A stretch of DNA of 64,000 nucleotides from Nansenia antarctica (lineage: Eukaryota; Chordata; Actinopteri; Argentiniformes; Microstomatidae). A program made the position numbers and the translations under genes. Positions 37,155 through 45,348 of this stretch are shown here, piece after piece. How positions within the stretch are numbered: the first letter of the stretch is position 1; every line of letters begins with the position of its first letter. The stretch covers positions 17,641,321 to 17,705,320 of the forward strand of contig OZ022351.1 of NCBI GenBank assembly GCA_963989245.1, written 5' to 3'. Under the pieces are notes generated by a model. The model ran no database searches. It saw nothing but the letters and a program-made list of their open reading frames with translations, and was not told the DNA's origin.

Positions 37155-40100
37155 TAATCCTTACCCCATGAAATTAACTTATATATACAATACCGTAAAT
37201 GATTATTTATCAGGTGAGCATTACTCACTGCACAGCATGCTTGAACTGGACAAACACCTCCTGGATCTGTCTGATGTTCACCACCTGTGACAAGACATTA
37301 TGAAAGAGCTAAATAAGGTTTCACAACAACTACATTTAGAGGCAATGATTGTTTTTTTTCAAGAACTTCAAAAAAACTATTGGGATTGAGTCATCACACC
37401 CAGGGTTCGACATTAAGGTTTTTTCCTACTTGCCCTGCAGGGCAAGTACTTCTCAAATCTACTTGCCCCATCTCCATTTTTACTTGCCCTGCCTACCGTT
37501 GCCGGCTGTGCGGCGCATAGATTTCTCTCACAACATACTAACTAAGATCCGTTGCCTGTTGATTGTGTGTAAATCGCTACAGAACACACAATTCTTAAAA
37601 AACTGTGTTCATTAGCTATATTACATCAATCATTATATTTAATAGTAGATGAGAATTGGTTCCAACTATTAACTTATTTGTAGCATGGACGGGTAAAAGC
37701 AATGTGGCAGAAATGTAACCTGTCAATCAGTAGTCATTTCAGATCAGTGAAGTGATAAGAGTATTCAGACAGGGCCAATTACACCCTCCGTGCCCTCTCT
37801 GTACAGGTGAGCCACATGTTTAATGCCGGGTCACAGTTTACATTAGGGGTGGGTAACTCACGATACAATAACCGTGTGATATTTTGCACCCCGATACCGA
37901 TGGTATCACGATATAGCGATGCAATATTCAATACATTGTAAGACAAGTCATTAACGATACATACCATTATAAAGGTAAAAAGCAGGAATTATGTTTTTTA
38001 TTCATTCACTTTGTTGTTGCTGGTTGTGAACAATGAAACAAACAATAAATTAGGCCTAGCCTACATCTTTCTTACTCGTCTCTAACATACACAAACACTG
38101 ACTGCCACTTGTCCATGTGTGACTGCCATCATACAAAATAAAGTGCAAAAAGGCCGAACTGCCTTTTATTCTGAAATATTTTTTTCATACTTTTATTCTG
38201 AAATATTTTTTTCAGACTTTTATTCTGAAATATTTTTTTCAGACTTTTATTCAGAAATTTAAAAAATTCTGACTTTTATTCTGAAATTTAAAAATTTCAG
38301 ACTTTTATTCTGAAATAATTTTGGGGGGACTTTTATTCTGAAATATTTTTGGGGGGACTTTTATTCAGAAATATTTTGGGGGGACTTTTATTCTGAAATA
38401 TTTTTGGGGGGACTTTACTATCTACTTATGTACTGCATGATAAGTACAACTCTCTCTCCCTCTGTCTCTCACCCTCTCTCTATCTCTTGCAATTCAGAAC
38501 ACACAATACAGAGATTATTGATGACAACAAGGTGAATCATTACAACGATCTTGGAGGTTTATGGTTCTCACATTGATCTCCTCCAGGCTTCCCTCCAGGT
38601 ATCTCTGTACCTGGGACTGGATCTCCACCACCTGGCTCTCTGACAGGGTGTCGTAGGACATTCCCAGGCGGTGTACCTGGGGCAGGGACACAATCGACCA
38701 GTCACAAGTGGCCTGTTTAAATACGTCATGCAACCCTGTTTCCTTCCCTTTCTAGGCTAATCACTGATTTCTATGTGATTGGATATGTGAAGCCAATGGA
38801 AAACCCCATCCATCCATCCATCCATCCATCCATCCATCCAAGGGGCCACAGTTAGGAGATATCTCCCTGAACTGCATAGTTTTATCAAGACAAACTAGTA
38901 CACATGTTGTCATGTTGCAGCTTGGTCTCCCTGCCAGGTGCAGGACCATAGTTACCGTAGTAACAGAATAAGCACCATAGTTACCGTAGTAACAGAATAA
39001 GCAGTGTACTCACCAGAGTGTCATGAAGGGACAGCTCTTGTTTCAGCAGCTGGATCTCCTTCTGCAGCTTCCTGACCTGGAGCTGCACACCGTTTACATC
39101 CATCAGTAACATTTCCTTCTCACATCACCATCATTTCCTTTCTTTTTCTCTTTCTTTTAAAAAAAAAATGTTTTAGGGCATTTCTGCTTTATTGGGATAG
39201 GGGCAGTAGAGATTGACAGGCAGGATGGATGAGAGAGAGAGAGAGAGAGGAGGGATGACATGCAGGATATGTCGACGGCCAGAAACGAACCGGGGACTCT
39301 GCGATTACATGGCTGACACCTTAGTGTGCTGCGCCACCAAGCACCCCAAATCACCATCGCTTTCAACCTTGACCATACAATACACTGCAAATCACTGGTG
39401 CTTCAAGAACGACAGTGTTATGAATTAGTGAATTCTGAAGTGTTCTGGTACTGTGTGTGTGAGACAACATTGACTCACCATAGGGTCTGTGTGTTCATTG
39501 ATACTGACTCACCACAGGGTCTGTGTGTTCATTGATACTGACTCACCACAGGGTCTGTGTGTTCATTGACGGCCGGATCAGTCTTCACACACTTCATCCT
39601 GCTGGCAAATCGCAGTGTGGACAGCTAGAGAAGAGACAGCAGGTCACAGACATCACTGTGACTAGGAATTAATAAATGAATGAATAAATAAATGCGTACA
39701 ACCCCAAAATGTCATGCAATAAAATCATCTAATTCGGATACTCGGCTTCTATAGTAGACTAGACTGAAATACAACTTAAGTATAGTATTTCTTAGTTTAG
39801 TTCTTTAGTTTCGTAAAAGAATTAATCCTCTGTGCACAACAAAGCCTCATAGCAAGGCCTACTCACGGTTTCCTCTATCTGAGAAGCCTCTCCATAGATG
39901 TTGGCCACAAGAACAGTGTTGCAGTTCCCACCTATTGAGAAAGAGAGAGCGGATTACTTAGTTTAAATGGAGCAATCTGGGATTCAAACAACAAAGTGAT
40001 TTGTCGGAGCTATGGATCCAAGGACTGGCCATCCATGAGACCAACATTATAGTTTTAAAGTTTAACATTTTGAAGCTATACAGTGTGTCTTTACAATAAC

Positions 40101-41613
40101 ATAACAAATTATTTTGTATGACTAGTTTATATTTTGGCTTCTGTTGGAGTCACACAGTTGAACTAAGCTCATGAGGCATTTATCATACAAAATTATTATT
40201 AATTATTTTTAATTATTATTATTATTATTAATATTCTTCAAGAATCAGTGGCTATAGGTCATTCATTTAAAAGTCCAAAAATGTATGTATCAATCCCCTA
40301 TTGCCCTTTTAACCACTGAATGCTACAAACGGCTAATGAACAGATCTGCATAGGCTCACCCAGTGAGTCCTTGAGGGCGTGTGTGAGCTTGCTCTGTCTA
40401 AAGGGCACATGGTCCCTGTGGCTGTCTGCCAGGGCCAAAATGGCCTGCTCCAGGAAGGACAGGGACTTGTTGATGTACATGGCCTCTTTCAGCACCTGGC
40501 CCTCGGACTGGACCACACAGGAGAGACAACAGGAAGGAAGACACGGGTCAGACACAGGAACTGGCCACTGCTCTCATAGACCTACAGTACCATATAATAC
40601 AGATGTACTGTGTAGAGGACAGTATATGGAAGAGGCGAGGCATGCAAGTCTGACGCATTTACAAATCAACCAACCATGAATATGCCAAGAATGAATTGAG
40701 CAGCAAATTCCATAACCTTGGGTTCTAACTCACTCCGGTTTTTCCCAGTCTCTCAGACCCCGCCAAGTCCACCAGATTCAACTTGGACGTGACGTACTTC
40801 GCATCGGACAGAGTACGGGAGCGAGACTGTGAGGTACAAAGTGGTAAACGCCTTTAAGAACGTGTCAGCACGTACGGTGTAATGGCTGGCAAAAACAGTG
40901 TTTGTACATTAAAAGACACTTCCATGCTATGCATCAATGGAGTGATAATGTTGCCAGCGCATGTACTAAGTAACACCCGCTTTACTATACCTCAATGTGC
41001 ACTGTTAGAATGCAGTGAGATCTGGAGGAGCTCTTGTTCATGGCATGAGCTCCGATGATGCGGTTCATCTCTCCCTGAATGTAGAGGGAGACTCAATCAA
41101 TTCATCACACTCCTCTAGCACGAGATGAGGCACAGGACTGTATAGTAGGTCAGACTCACATGACTTGTAAATGTATGCATTAGACGACTATAGCAGGTTA
41201 TTCAACATAACTGCTGCTAGCATAGTTTCTGGAGTGATTAATATCTGAAGACTAGTGTAGGCCTACCGTCGACGCTTCACCTTAGGCCTTTCTCCTTTAG
41301 AGAGAGGGGTTTAGGAGTTCACTGAAGTCTAGCCAAAGGGACAGGTTCATAATAACAGTCACCTCAAAGAGCAGGTTGAGGGCATCCTCCTCGCTGTTGA
41401 CCGGGTGCAGGGACAGCCCCTTGACCGATACTCCCCCACCTGACTCCTCCACCACCGCCATGCCCCCTGGTCCTGCCCTTGGGCAGCCCCGTACAGAAGA
41501 GAGCAGGTCCATCAGGGTCTCATTATAGATCTCCAGGTAGGACAGGTGCACACTGAAGGTGTGGTCCGAACGCTGTGCCACCTCCCGGAACACCTGAACA
41601 CAAGAACCGCCCC

Positions 41614-41668
<55 letters not shown>

Positions 41669-43181
41669 CATGATACTGGAGGGGAGTCCAAGGCCCTGTC
41701 CAGACACAGCCCCTAGGCCCTATTCCCTAGACAATTGTGTAGATCTGAAAGGATTTGGACAGGTATAAGCAAGATGGTACTGTAGTATCTCGCCTCTGGT
41801 CGGCATGGTGGCATTTTTGCCATATTGGTCATGTCTATCCAGTGCCGTTAGAACTAGTTAGGCCAAGAGAGGGGGTCAATCATTTGTGTATTAGTTGAGC
41901 AGAAAAGGCCAATAAAACATTACATTGAGTGACTCCTAGATGAAATCAGAAAGAGTCCGTTGTGGGCCTTGTGTACCTCCTGCAGGACTCGAGGAATGAG
42001 CCCTCTCTGCTTGTAACTCTCTGTAGCTCCAGTCATGGTGTACGTCTTTCCTGCTCCCGTTTGTCCAAAACACACAATAGTACCTGTGAGAGAAGAATGT
42101 TCCCTCTTATCTATTCTAGAAATGTATGACACACGATCGCGTTGTCTGACTGTTTCTGCCTCCAACAAGGCCAAATATATTTTCCTGTCAAAAAAGTGGG
42201 CCTTTAGGATCAGACAAGACAACAGTTAGAGGTGAGAAGAGATGAGAAAAATACCGTTGTACCCCTCCAGCGCTCCAAGCACCACCCCTCGCCCCACGCG
42301 GTCATACACCTCCTCCTGGGACACATCATGGAGGATCCCATCCAGTCTGAAGGACCAGGAGCTCGGCTGGTTGTTCACCATCCCCTTCCTGGAGGAGTCC
42401 CTCCTCTGACGGACATTCACTGTCTGAGAGAGCATCAGACAGACAGTACAGAGCCATGATCATGTCATCCAACACAACTTACATTAGCCTACAATAACCA
42501 TGGACGACTAGATGAAGCTCTATATGATCCAAGATGTAGCCTATAGACTTAGGCTGATAAGCATTATGAAACCAAAATACAAACAAGCATGCATGTTAAT
42601 GTTATACTTCAGAAATTGTATTTTTCCTTAAAAATGCTCAATAAATGGATTTAAAATCTACAGTAGTGCGAGGGATGAGTTGTCACAAGTGAGTGTTGTT
42701 GCCACAACATTTACCTACGTATTATCTACATACATGAACGTCACTTGAAATACTATAGCATCACATACAGTAAGGTGGCCCATCACCACAGGTCATGCAG
42801 GTACCTGTCCGTCGGGGAGGTATTCAATGAGCGCCTGGGCAAAGTGAGCCGTCGGTCGGATGCGGATGAACACCTTCACCTTCACAAGGTTCAGAGATAG
42901 GAAATGTTAGGATATTTATAGCATAGCATAGAGTACAGCACAGTGTTTTATTTGTATAGTATAGTATAGTGGATAGTGTACATAGCCTTTATTTATGTAA
43001 ACCAGCTCTTTTCCCTTCTTGTTTTTAGTATTTTTTTTCCTAGCACCAGGGGAGCCCCCCCTCCCAAATGTCGTTGTATGGTACCTGTACACTCTATCAA
43101 TGACAATAAAGACCATTCATTCATTCATTCATTCATTCATTCATTCACCTCCCTGCCTCCTGGGCGCCGGCGGCCGCTCAT
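32516..43181 (-). CDS. kif9: Kinesin-like protein KIF9, complete (20 coding exons)
   Basis: Kinesin-9 motor of motile cilia and sperm flagella, linked to central-pair function. Exons in coding order: 43181-43149, 42879-42805, 42423-42255, 42083-41977, 41593-41363, 41074-40991, 40826-40734, 40507-40360, 39931-39867, 39624-39547, 39082-39014, 38676-38572, 37284-37229, 37103-37019, 35009-34873, 34447-34155, 33864-33685, 33243-33128, 32955-32866, 32611-32516. Sum 2310 nt, 769 aa plus TGA; human KIF9 is about 790 aa. P-loop GQTGAGKT is at about residues 99-106, switch I NKSSSRSH at 218-225, switch II DLAGSE at 253-258, and the motor ends at LSTLRFASRMK near 346. The tail has coiled-coil segments and the KIF9-specific blocks EQGSEINRILKENK, YCQHLVDQCRTRLL, WYNESFLLPE and GGLIRPGLIPV. 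All key nucleotide-binding residues are present. The start fits best because it joins MSGRRRPGGRE to VKVFIRIRPT in phase 0. Confidence 0.97.
32748..32845. repeat. kif9: Poly-G run and (GT)n in a kif9 intron
   Basis: About twenty G at 32,752-32,771, then (GT)n at 32,805-32,844, ending 21 bp before kif9 exon 19 on the donor side. Confidence 0.9.
34155..34447 (-). CDS. kif9: kif9 exon 16 with a variable (SSPP)n start
   Basis: The conserved part (KEEAFRDFKVEQGSEINRIL to QWRDKRQSQG) aligns with the KIF9 coiled coil. Upstream of it, eight 12-nt units spaced exactly 12 nt (34,364 to 34,448) each read CTCTCCTCC(C)A(G/T). Six end in cag and so are potential 3' splice sites; two have cat instead. Exon 15 ends in phase 2 (AG), and AG plus C gives serine from any of the six sites, so every choice stays in frame and varies only the number of SSPP-like units. 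The start given is the most upstream cag. Confidence 0.75.
34361..34452 (-). repeat. kif9: 12-bp tandem repeat carrying repeated 3' splice sites (kif9 exon 16)
   Basis: Plus-strand unit gagagctgggag with exact 12-nt spacing. On the coding strand it is CTCTCCTCCCAG, a pyrimidine tract ending in cag. The cag occurs at 34,364, 34,400, 34,412, 34,424, 34,436 and 34,448 (plus-strand start of ctg); 34,376 and 34,388 are cat. Confidence 0.95.
35103..36779. mobile_element. Non-autonomous DNA transposon (PIF/Harbinger-like), 1.68 kb
   Basis: The left end TGGCGCTTTTCCATCAGCGG and right end ...cgatagtggaaaaggggct are imperfect inverted repeats. TAA flanks both sides (35,100-35,102 and 36,780-36,782), the 3-bp target site typical of PIF/Harbinger. 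Subterminal GC-rich inverted tracts (gggtcggttcggttcgggtc against gagccgaaccgagccgaccc) follow. A second internal copy of the terminal repeat ends at about 36,724 (atggaaaagcgcca). The interior holds a 213-bp tandem array and no transposase frame. Inserted in kif9 intron 14. Confidence 0.7.
35485..36090. repeat. 213-bp tandem repeat inside the DNA element
   Basis: The landmark ggttaataacttcggtttac occurs at 35,546, 35,759 and 35,972, a constant 213-bp step, and copies two and three are almost identical. A fourth, partial match (gttagcaaaggagtattgtg) lies at about 36,298. Recent amplification by unequal exchange is likely. Confidence 0.9.
36905..37020 (-). repeat. kif9: 28-bp tandem repeat that duplicates the kif9 exon 14 donor
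   Basis: Four copies of acctaatggtccaaacaggc cttgactg begin at 36,905, 36,933, 36,961 and 36,989; the next boundary, 37,017, is the exon 14 donor AAG/gtcagt itself. On the coding strand each unit junction reads ttag/gtcagt, so several donor-like sites follow at 28-nt steps. Confidence 0.95.
37395..37520. mobile_element. hAT-like fragment (cagggttcgacattaag)
   Basis: cccagggttcgacattaagg with the repeated word cttgcc (ctacttgccctgcagggcaa) matches a repeat type common in teleosts whose terminal repeat begins CAGGGTTCGACA. Only one end is clear. Confidence 0.4.
37845..37970. mobile_element. hAT-like fragment (aggggtgggtaactcacgat)
   Basis: The text ggggtgggtaactcacgata and gataccgatggtatcacgat is shared, in the opposite orientation, with 48,590-48,745 in cdv3. 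Both look like terminal parts of the same element family. Confidence 0.6.
38160..38415. repeat. AT-rich minisatellite, about 10 degenerate copies
   Basis: Unit acttttattctgaaatattt plus a t/g run (tttttcag or ttgggggg) of about 24-30 bp, in the kif9 intron between exons 12 and 13. Later copies have gggggg replacing tttcag. Confidence 0.85.
38806..38840. repeat. (ATCC)n microsatellite
   Basis: About eight ATCC units in a kif9 intron. Confidence 0.95.
39165..39355 (-). mobile_element. tRNA-derived SINE (second type)
   Basis: On the minus strand ggtgcttggtggcgcagcac begins a tRNA-like head, B box cccggttcgtttctggcc follows, then the body gacatgcaggat (rc) with an internal (CT)n and a conserved cagtagagattgacaggcag segment on the plus strand, and an A/T-rich tail. 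It is distinct from the copies in scrib. Confidence 0.65.
39471..39575 (-). repeat. kif9: 34-bp triplicate spanning the kif9 exon 10 donor
   Basis: The plus-strand motif actcacca(c/t)agggtctg begins at 39,473, 39,507 and 39,541, exactly 34 nt apart. On the coding strand each copy reads gaacacacagaccct(g/a)tg then gtgagtca, i.e. the last 20 or so exon bases plus the donor. Confidence 0.95.
39547..43181 (-). CDS. kif9: kif9 exons 1-10: kinesin motor domain
   Basis: Exons 1-10 code for the whole catalytic domain. Recognisable in order: VKVFIRIRPT (beta1), SWSFRLDGILHDVSQEEVYD, GQTGAGKTYTMTGA (P-loop), HLSYLEIYNETLMDLL, NKSSSRSHCIL (switch I), KLNLVDLAGSERLGKTGSEG (switch II), YINKSLSFLEQAILAL, VPFRQSKLTHALKDSLGG and LSTLRFASRMKCV. 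All family-critical residues are intact, so an active motor is expected. Exon 2 could begin 6 nt later at a second gtgaag, which would drop V-K. Confidence 0.96.
39968..40316. mobile_element. Degraded copy of the 52,143 element in a kif9 intron
   Basis: Left end tggagcaatctgggattcaa and right end cctattgcccttttaacc resemble the TTTAAAGGGGCAATCTGGGA ends. The interior shares agttgaactaagctcatgag and cttcaagaatcagtgg with the copy at 52,143-52,520 in inverse orientation. Confidence 0.55.
41611..41667. repeat. kif9: C run plus (CA)n beside kif9 exon 5
   Basis: About twenty C followed by (CA)n, starting 18 bp upstream of the exon 5 acceptor on the coding strand. On that strand it is (GT)n-G20, so the acceptor lacks a long classical pyrimidine tract. 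Confidence 0.9.
43020..43147 (+). mobile_element. 3' end of a non-LTR retrotransposon with (ATTC)n tail
   Basis: Sequence ending gtacactctatcaatgaca, then ataaagacc and about nine ATTC units (43,107-43,147), is typical of a fish LINE 3' terminus with a short tandem tail. The tail ends exactly where the kif9 exon 1 donor begins, so the 5' splice site gtgaatgaat is composed in part of tail sequence read on the minus strand. Confidence 0.6.
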
Positions 43182-43190
43182 GGCGCCTCT
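43149..43190 (-). CDS. kif9: kif9 exon 1 (start codon exon)
   Basis: ATG at 43,181 in context gcgccATGa, followed by ten codons rich in R, G and P, then donor GAG/gtgaat. An acceptor-like cgtcctag ends at 43,191, so the coding exon may be preceded by a noncoding exon that ends at 43,421 (CACAG/gtaaga). The donor lies inside or directly against a GAAT/ATTC tandem repeat. No other in-frame ATG was found upstream of VKVF. Confidence 0.75.
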
Positions 43191-43420
43191 CTAGGACGGT
43201 AGGTAGTAGCAGCAGGTCAGCTGTCTGTCTGCGGTGTACTGCGATCGATGTACTTACATGTTCGTTCTTGAGAGAGCAACATAATAAAAGAACGACTTTC
43301 CCGTATGTTAAGCTAGTTTGTAACCGTCATGTAAAGCTTTTTGGTGGGTTAATAATCTGCTATTTCCTGGAGCTACCACAACACAAGCGTCGCCGAGCGA
43401 GACGACAGACGTGATCTTAC

Positions 43421-43460
43421 CTGTGTTGACGTTCATTGTCATGGAAACACTGTCGTGTTT
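43421..43460 (-). promoter_or_regulatory. kif9: kif9 5' region with RFX X-box-like motif
   Basis: The 14-mer ATTGTCATGGAAAC at 43,435-43,448 on the plus strand matches the X-box consensus GTHNYYATRRNAAC at 13 of 14 positions. RFX factors with FOXJ1 drive motile-cilia genes through such sites, which suits kif9. It lies about 254 bp upstream of the ATG, in or just before a putative noncoding first exon that ends at 43,421. The position relative to the transcription start is not known. Confidence 0.45.
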
Positions 43461-43613
43461 GTTTGTTGACTATATGTTTATTTTATATTATTACCACCAA
43501 TGATCCAAATGCAGTTTGATTTAATTTTGTATATATACACTGTGCTGTTCAACACAATATTTCAAATGTTTTTGTGGAAACCCGCTATCTTACAATTGAT
43601 TGAACTGGGGCCA

Positions 43614-44008
<395 letters not shown>

Positions 44009-44049
44009 GATGTGACCCGCCCATCCATAGGAGAGGCATGTGACATTCC

Positions 44050-44097
44050 CATATATACTGTAGAACTAAATCACTGTGATCTCTAAACAGCCTGAAG
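44050..44097 (+). promoter_or_regulatory. Putative TATA box and 5' leader of the small secreted gene
   Basis: ATATATA at about 44,051-44,057 is followed about 28 nt later by an initiator-like tcactgtg (about 44,081), giving a leader of less than 20 nt. Alternatively aaacag at 44,085-44,090 is a 3' splice site and the leader begins in an unseen upstream exon. Sequence alone cannot decide. Confidence 0.4.
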
Positions 44098-45231
44098 ATG
44101 AGAGGGATAATATTGCTTTGTCTGCTGGGTGTCGTCCTGGCTGGGCCTAAAAAAGATAAAAATGTAAGTCATTTCGTTTCAAATGTATCAGGGATAAAAA
44201 TGCTATTCAAGTTATTTAGGGTTAGGTGTTCCAAAACATGTTTTACTAGTTTCTGCTTCCATCAAAATAGTGTGGTTAATGAATGTGTAGCACAATTACA
44301 TAAACGTAACAATTAAATGTGCTAGAACCAAGATTTTGGACAGGGAAATGCATTATTTTATATCATGCAATTCTTAAGGGATTTGTCATTCATGTTTACC
44401 TTGTCTGGTAACCAGAGTCAATGGCCTTCCTGAATCAACACATGTCATTTACCAGAACTCAGTGTTTGCAGCAAGTTCAGTGACCTTACTCACAGCAGCA
44501 ATGCTTACCCACTTAAACCTCAAAGTTATAGTCTCAGAACATCTTAGGTTTGTATTGGTTTGTAATTTATGTGAGGAACAAATGCCACCAATAAATAACA
44601 TTGAGCTGAATTAAAACTATATATACGTGTTCAGTTTAAGTGGCCAAAAGGTGCCAGGACACCCATGGACAACACTGGGGGTTTAGGGCCAACACCAGCA
44701 CCGAGCGGACCAGTGAGTACTTTATAAATGGACTGACTTATATATACAGTATACTTTATATTACTGTTATTAATTAATAATAACTGCATTTGGTGACCTA
44801 CACTGCCCTCCATGGGTATTTGGACAGTGGAGTGGAATTTGGCTCCGTTCTCCAGCCATTAATATTCAAGATTAAATTATTTTTTTAATTCCGAGTTTTA
44901 CCAAAAGTGCTGTTTTTTGAATGGCGCAACAGACTTTGTGGAGCACACGTTTTTACTGAAAAGCTGGTTTAGGGTTGGCATTAAGACCAAATAGTCTTCA
45001 TTGAGTTCTTCTCCTTTCTGGTCATTGATAAGATCGTACCCAGTACCCACACATGATAAGTTAGTTGTGCTTAGTGATCATGAGACAAGGAAAGCAAACC
45101 AATGAGTGTTGGGACAAACTGAATGGTCCCTATGTTGCCTGTTTGTTCTCATGAGGACTTTTCTCTTCCAGCTAAGCGAACCATGCGACACACAACAGAC
45201 CAAAGTCCCAGCTGATGTCAACTGGGACTAA
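44098..45231 (+). CDS. Small secreted peptide precursor, unrecognised (67 aa, 3 exons)
   Basis: Exons 44098-44163, 44635-44712 and 45172-45231 join in phase 0 at both introns, with good acceptors (gtgttcag, cttccag) and donors (gtaagt, gtgagt). Exon 1 codes a classic signal peptide (MRGIILLCLLGVVLA) followed by a basic GPKKDKN. Exon 2 is Gly/Pro/Thr-rich (GGLGPTPAPSGP) and exon 3 ends VPADVNWD and TAA with a single cysteine. After cleavage about 52 residues remain. AATAAA follows at 45,315-45,320. The layout of signal-peptide exon plus phase-0 introns and Pro-rich product resembles SCPP-type genes, but I do not recognise the protein. A spurious gene is possible; the coherent signal peptide, splice sites and poly(A) signal argue against it. 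Confidence 0.65.
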
Positions 45232-45314
45232 AATAAGGGCTAAAATCAGTGGCATGAAGACAAAGCTACAAGAGAAGGGCAATACATTTGTGTCGGACAC
45301 AACTGGCTCCACAA

Positions 45315-45320
45315 AATAAA
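45315..45320 (+). terminator. Poly(A) signal of the small secreted gene
   Basis: AATAAA sits 84 nt after the TAA and is followed by ttcagtgtgtg, a GT-rich downstream element. It lies about 30 bp from a minus-strand AATAAA at 45,349-45,354, so the 3' ends of this gene and cdv3 may overlap. Confidence 0.6.
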
Positions 45321-45348
45321 GTCACTTTGAACCTTCAGTGTGTGTAAA

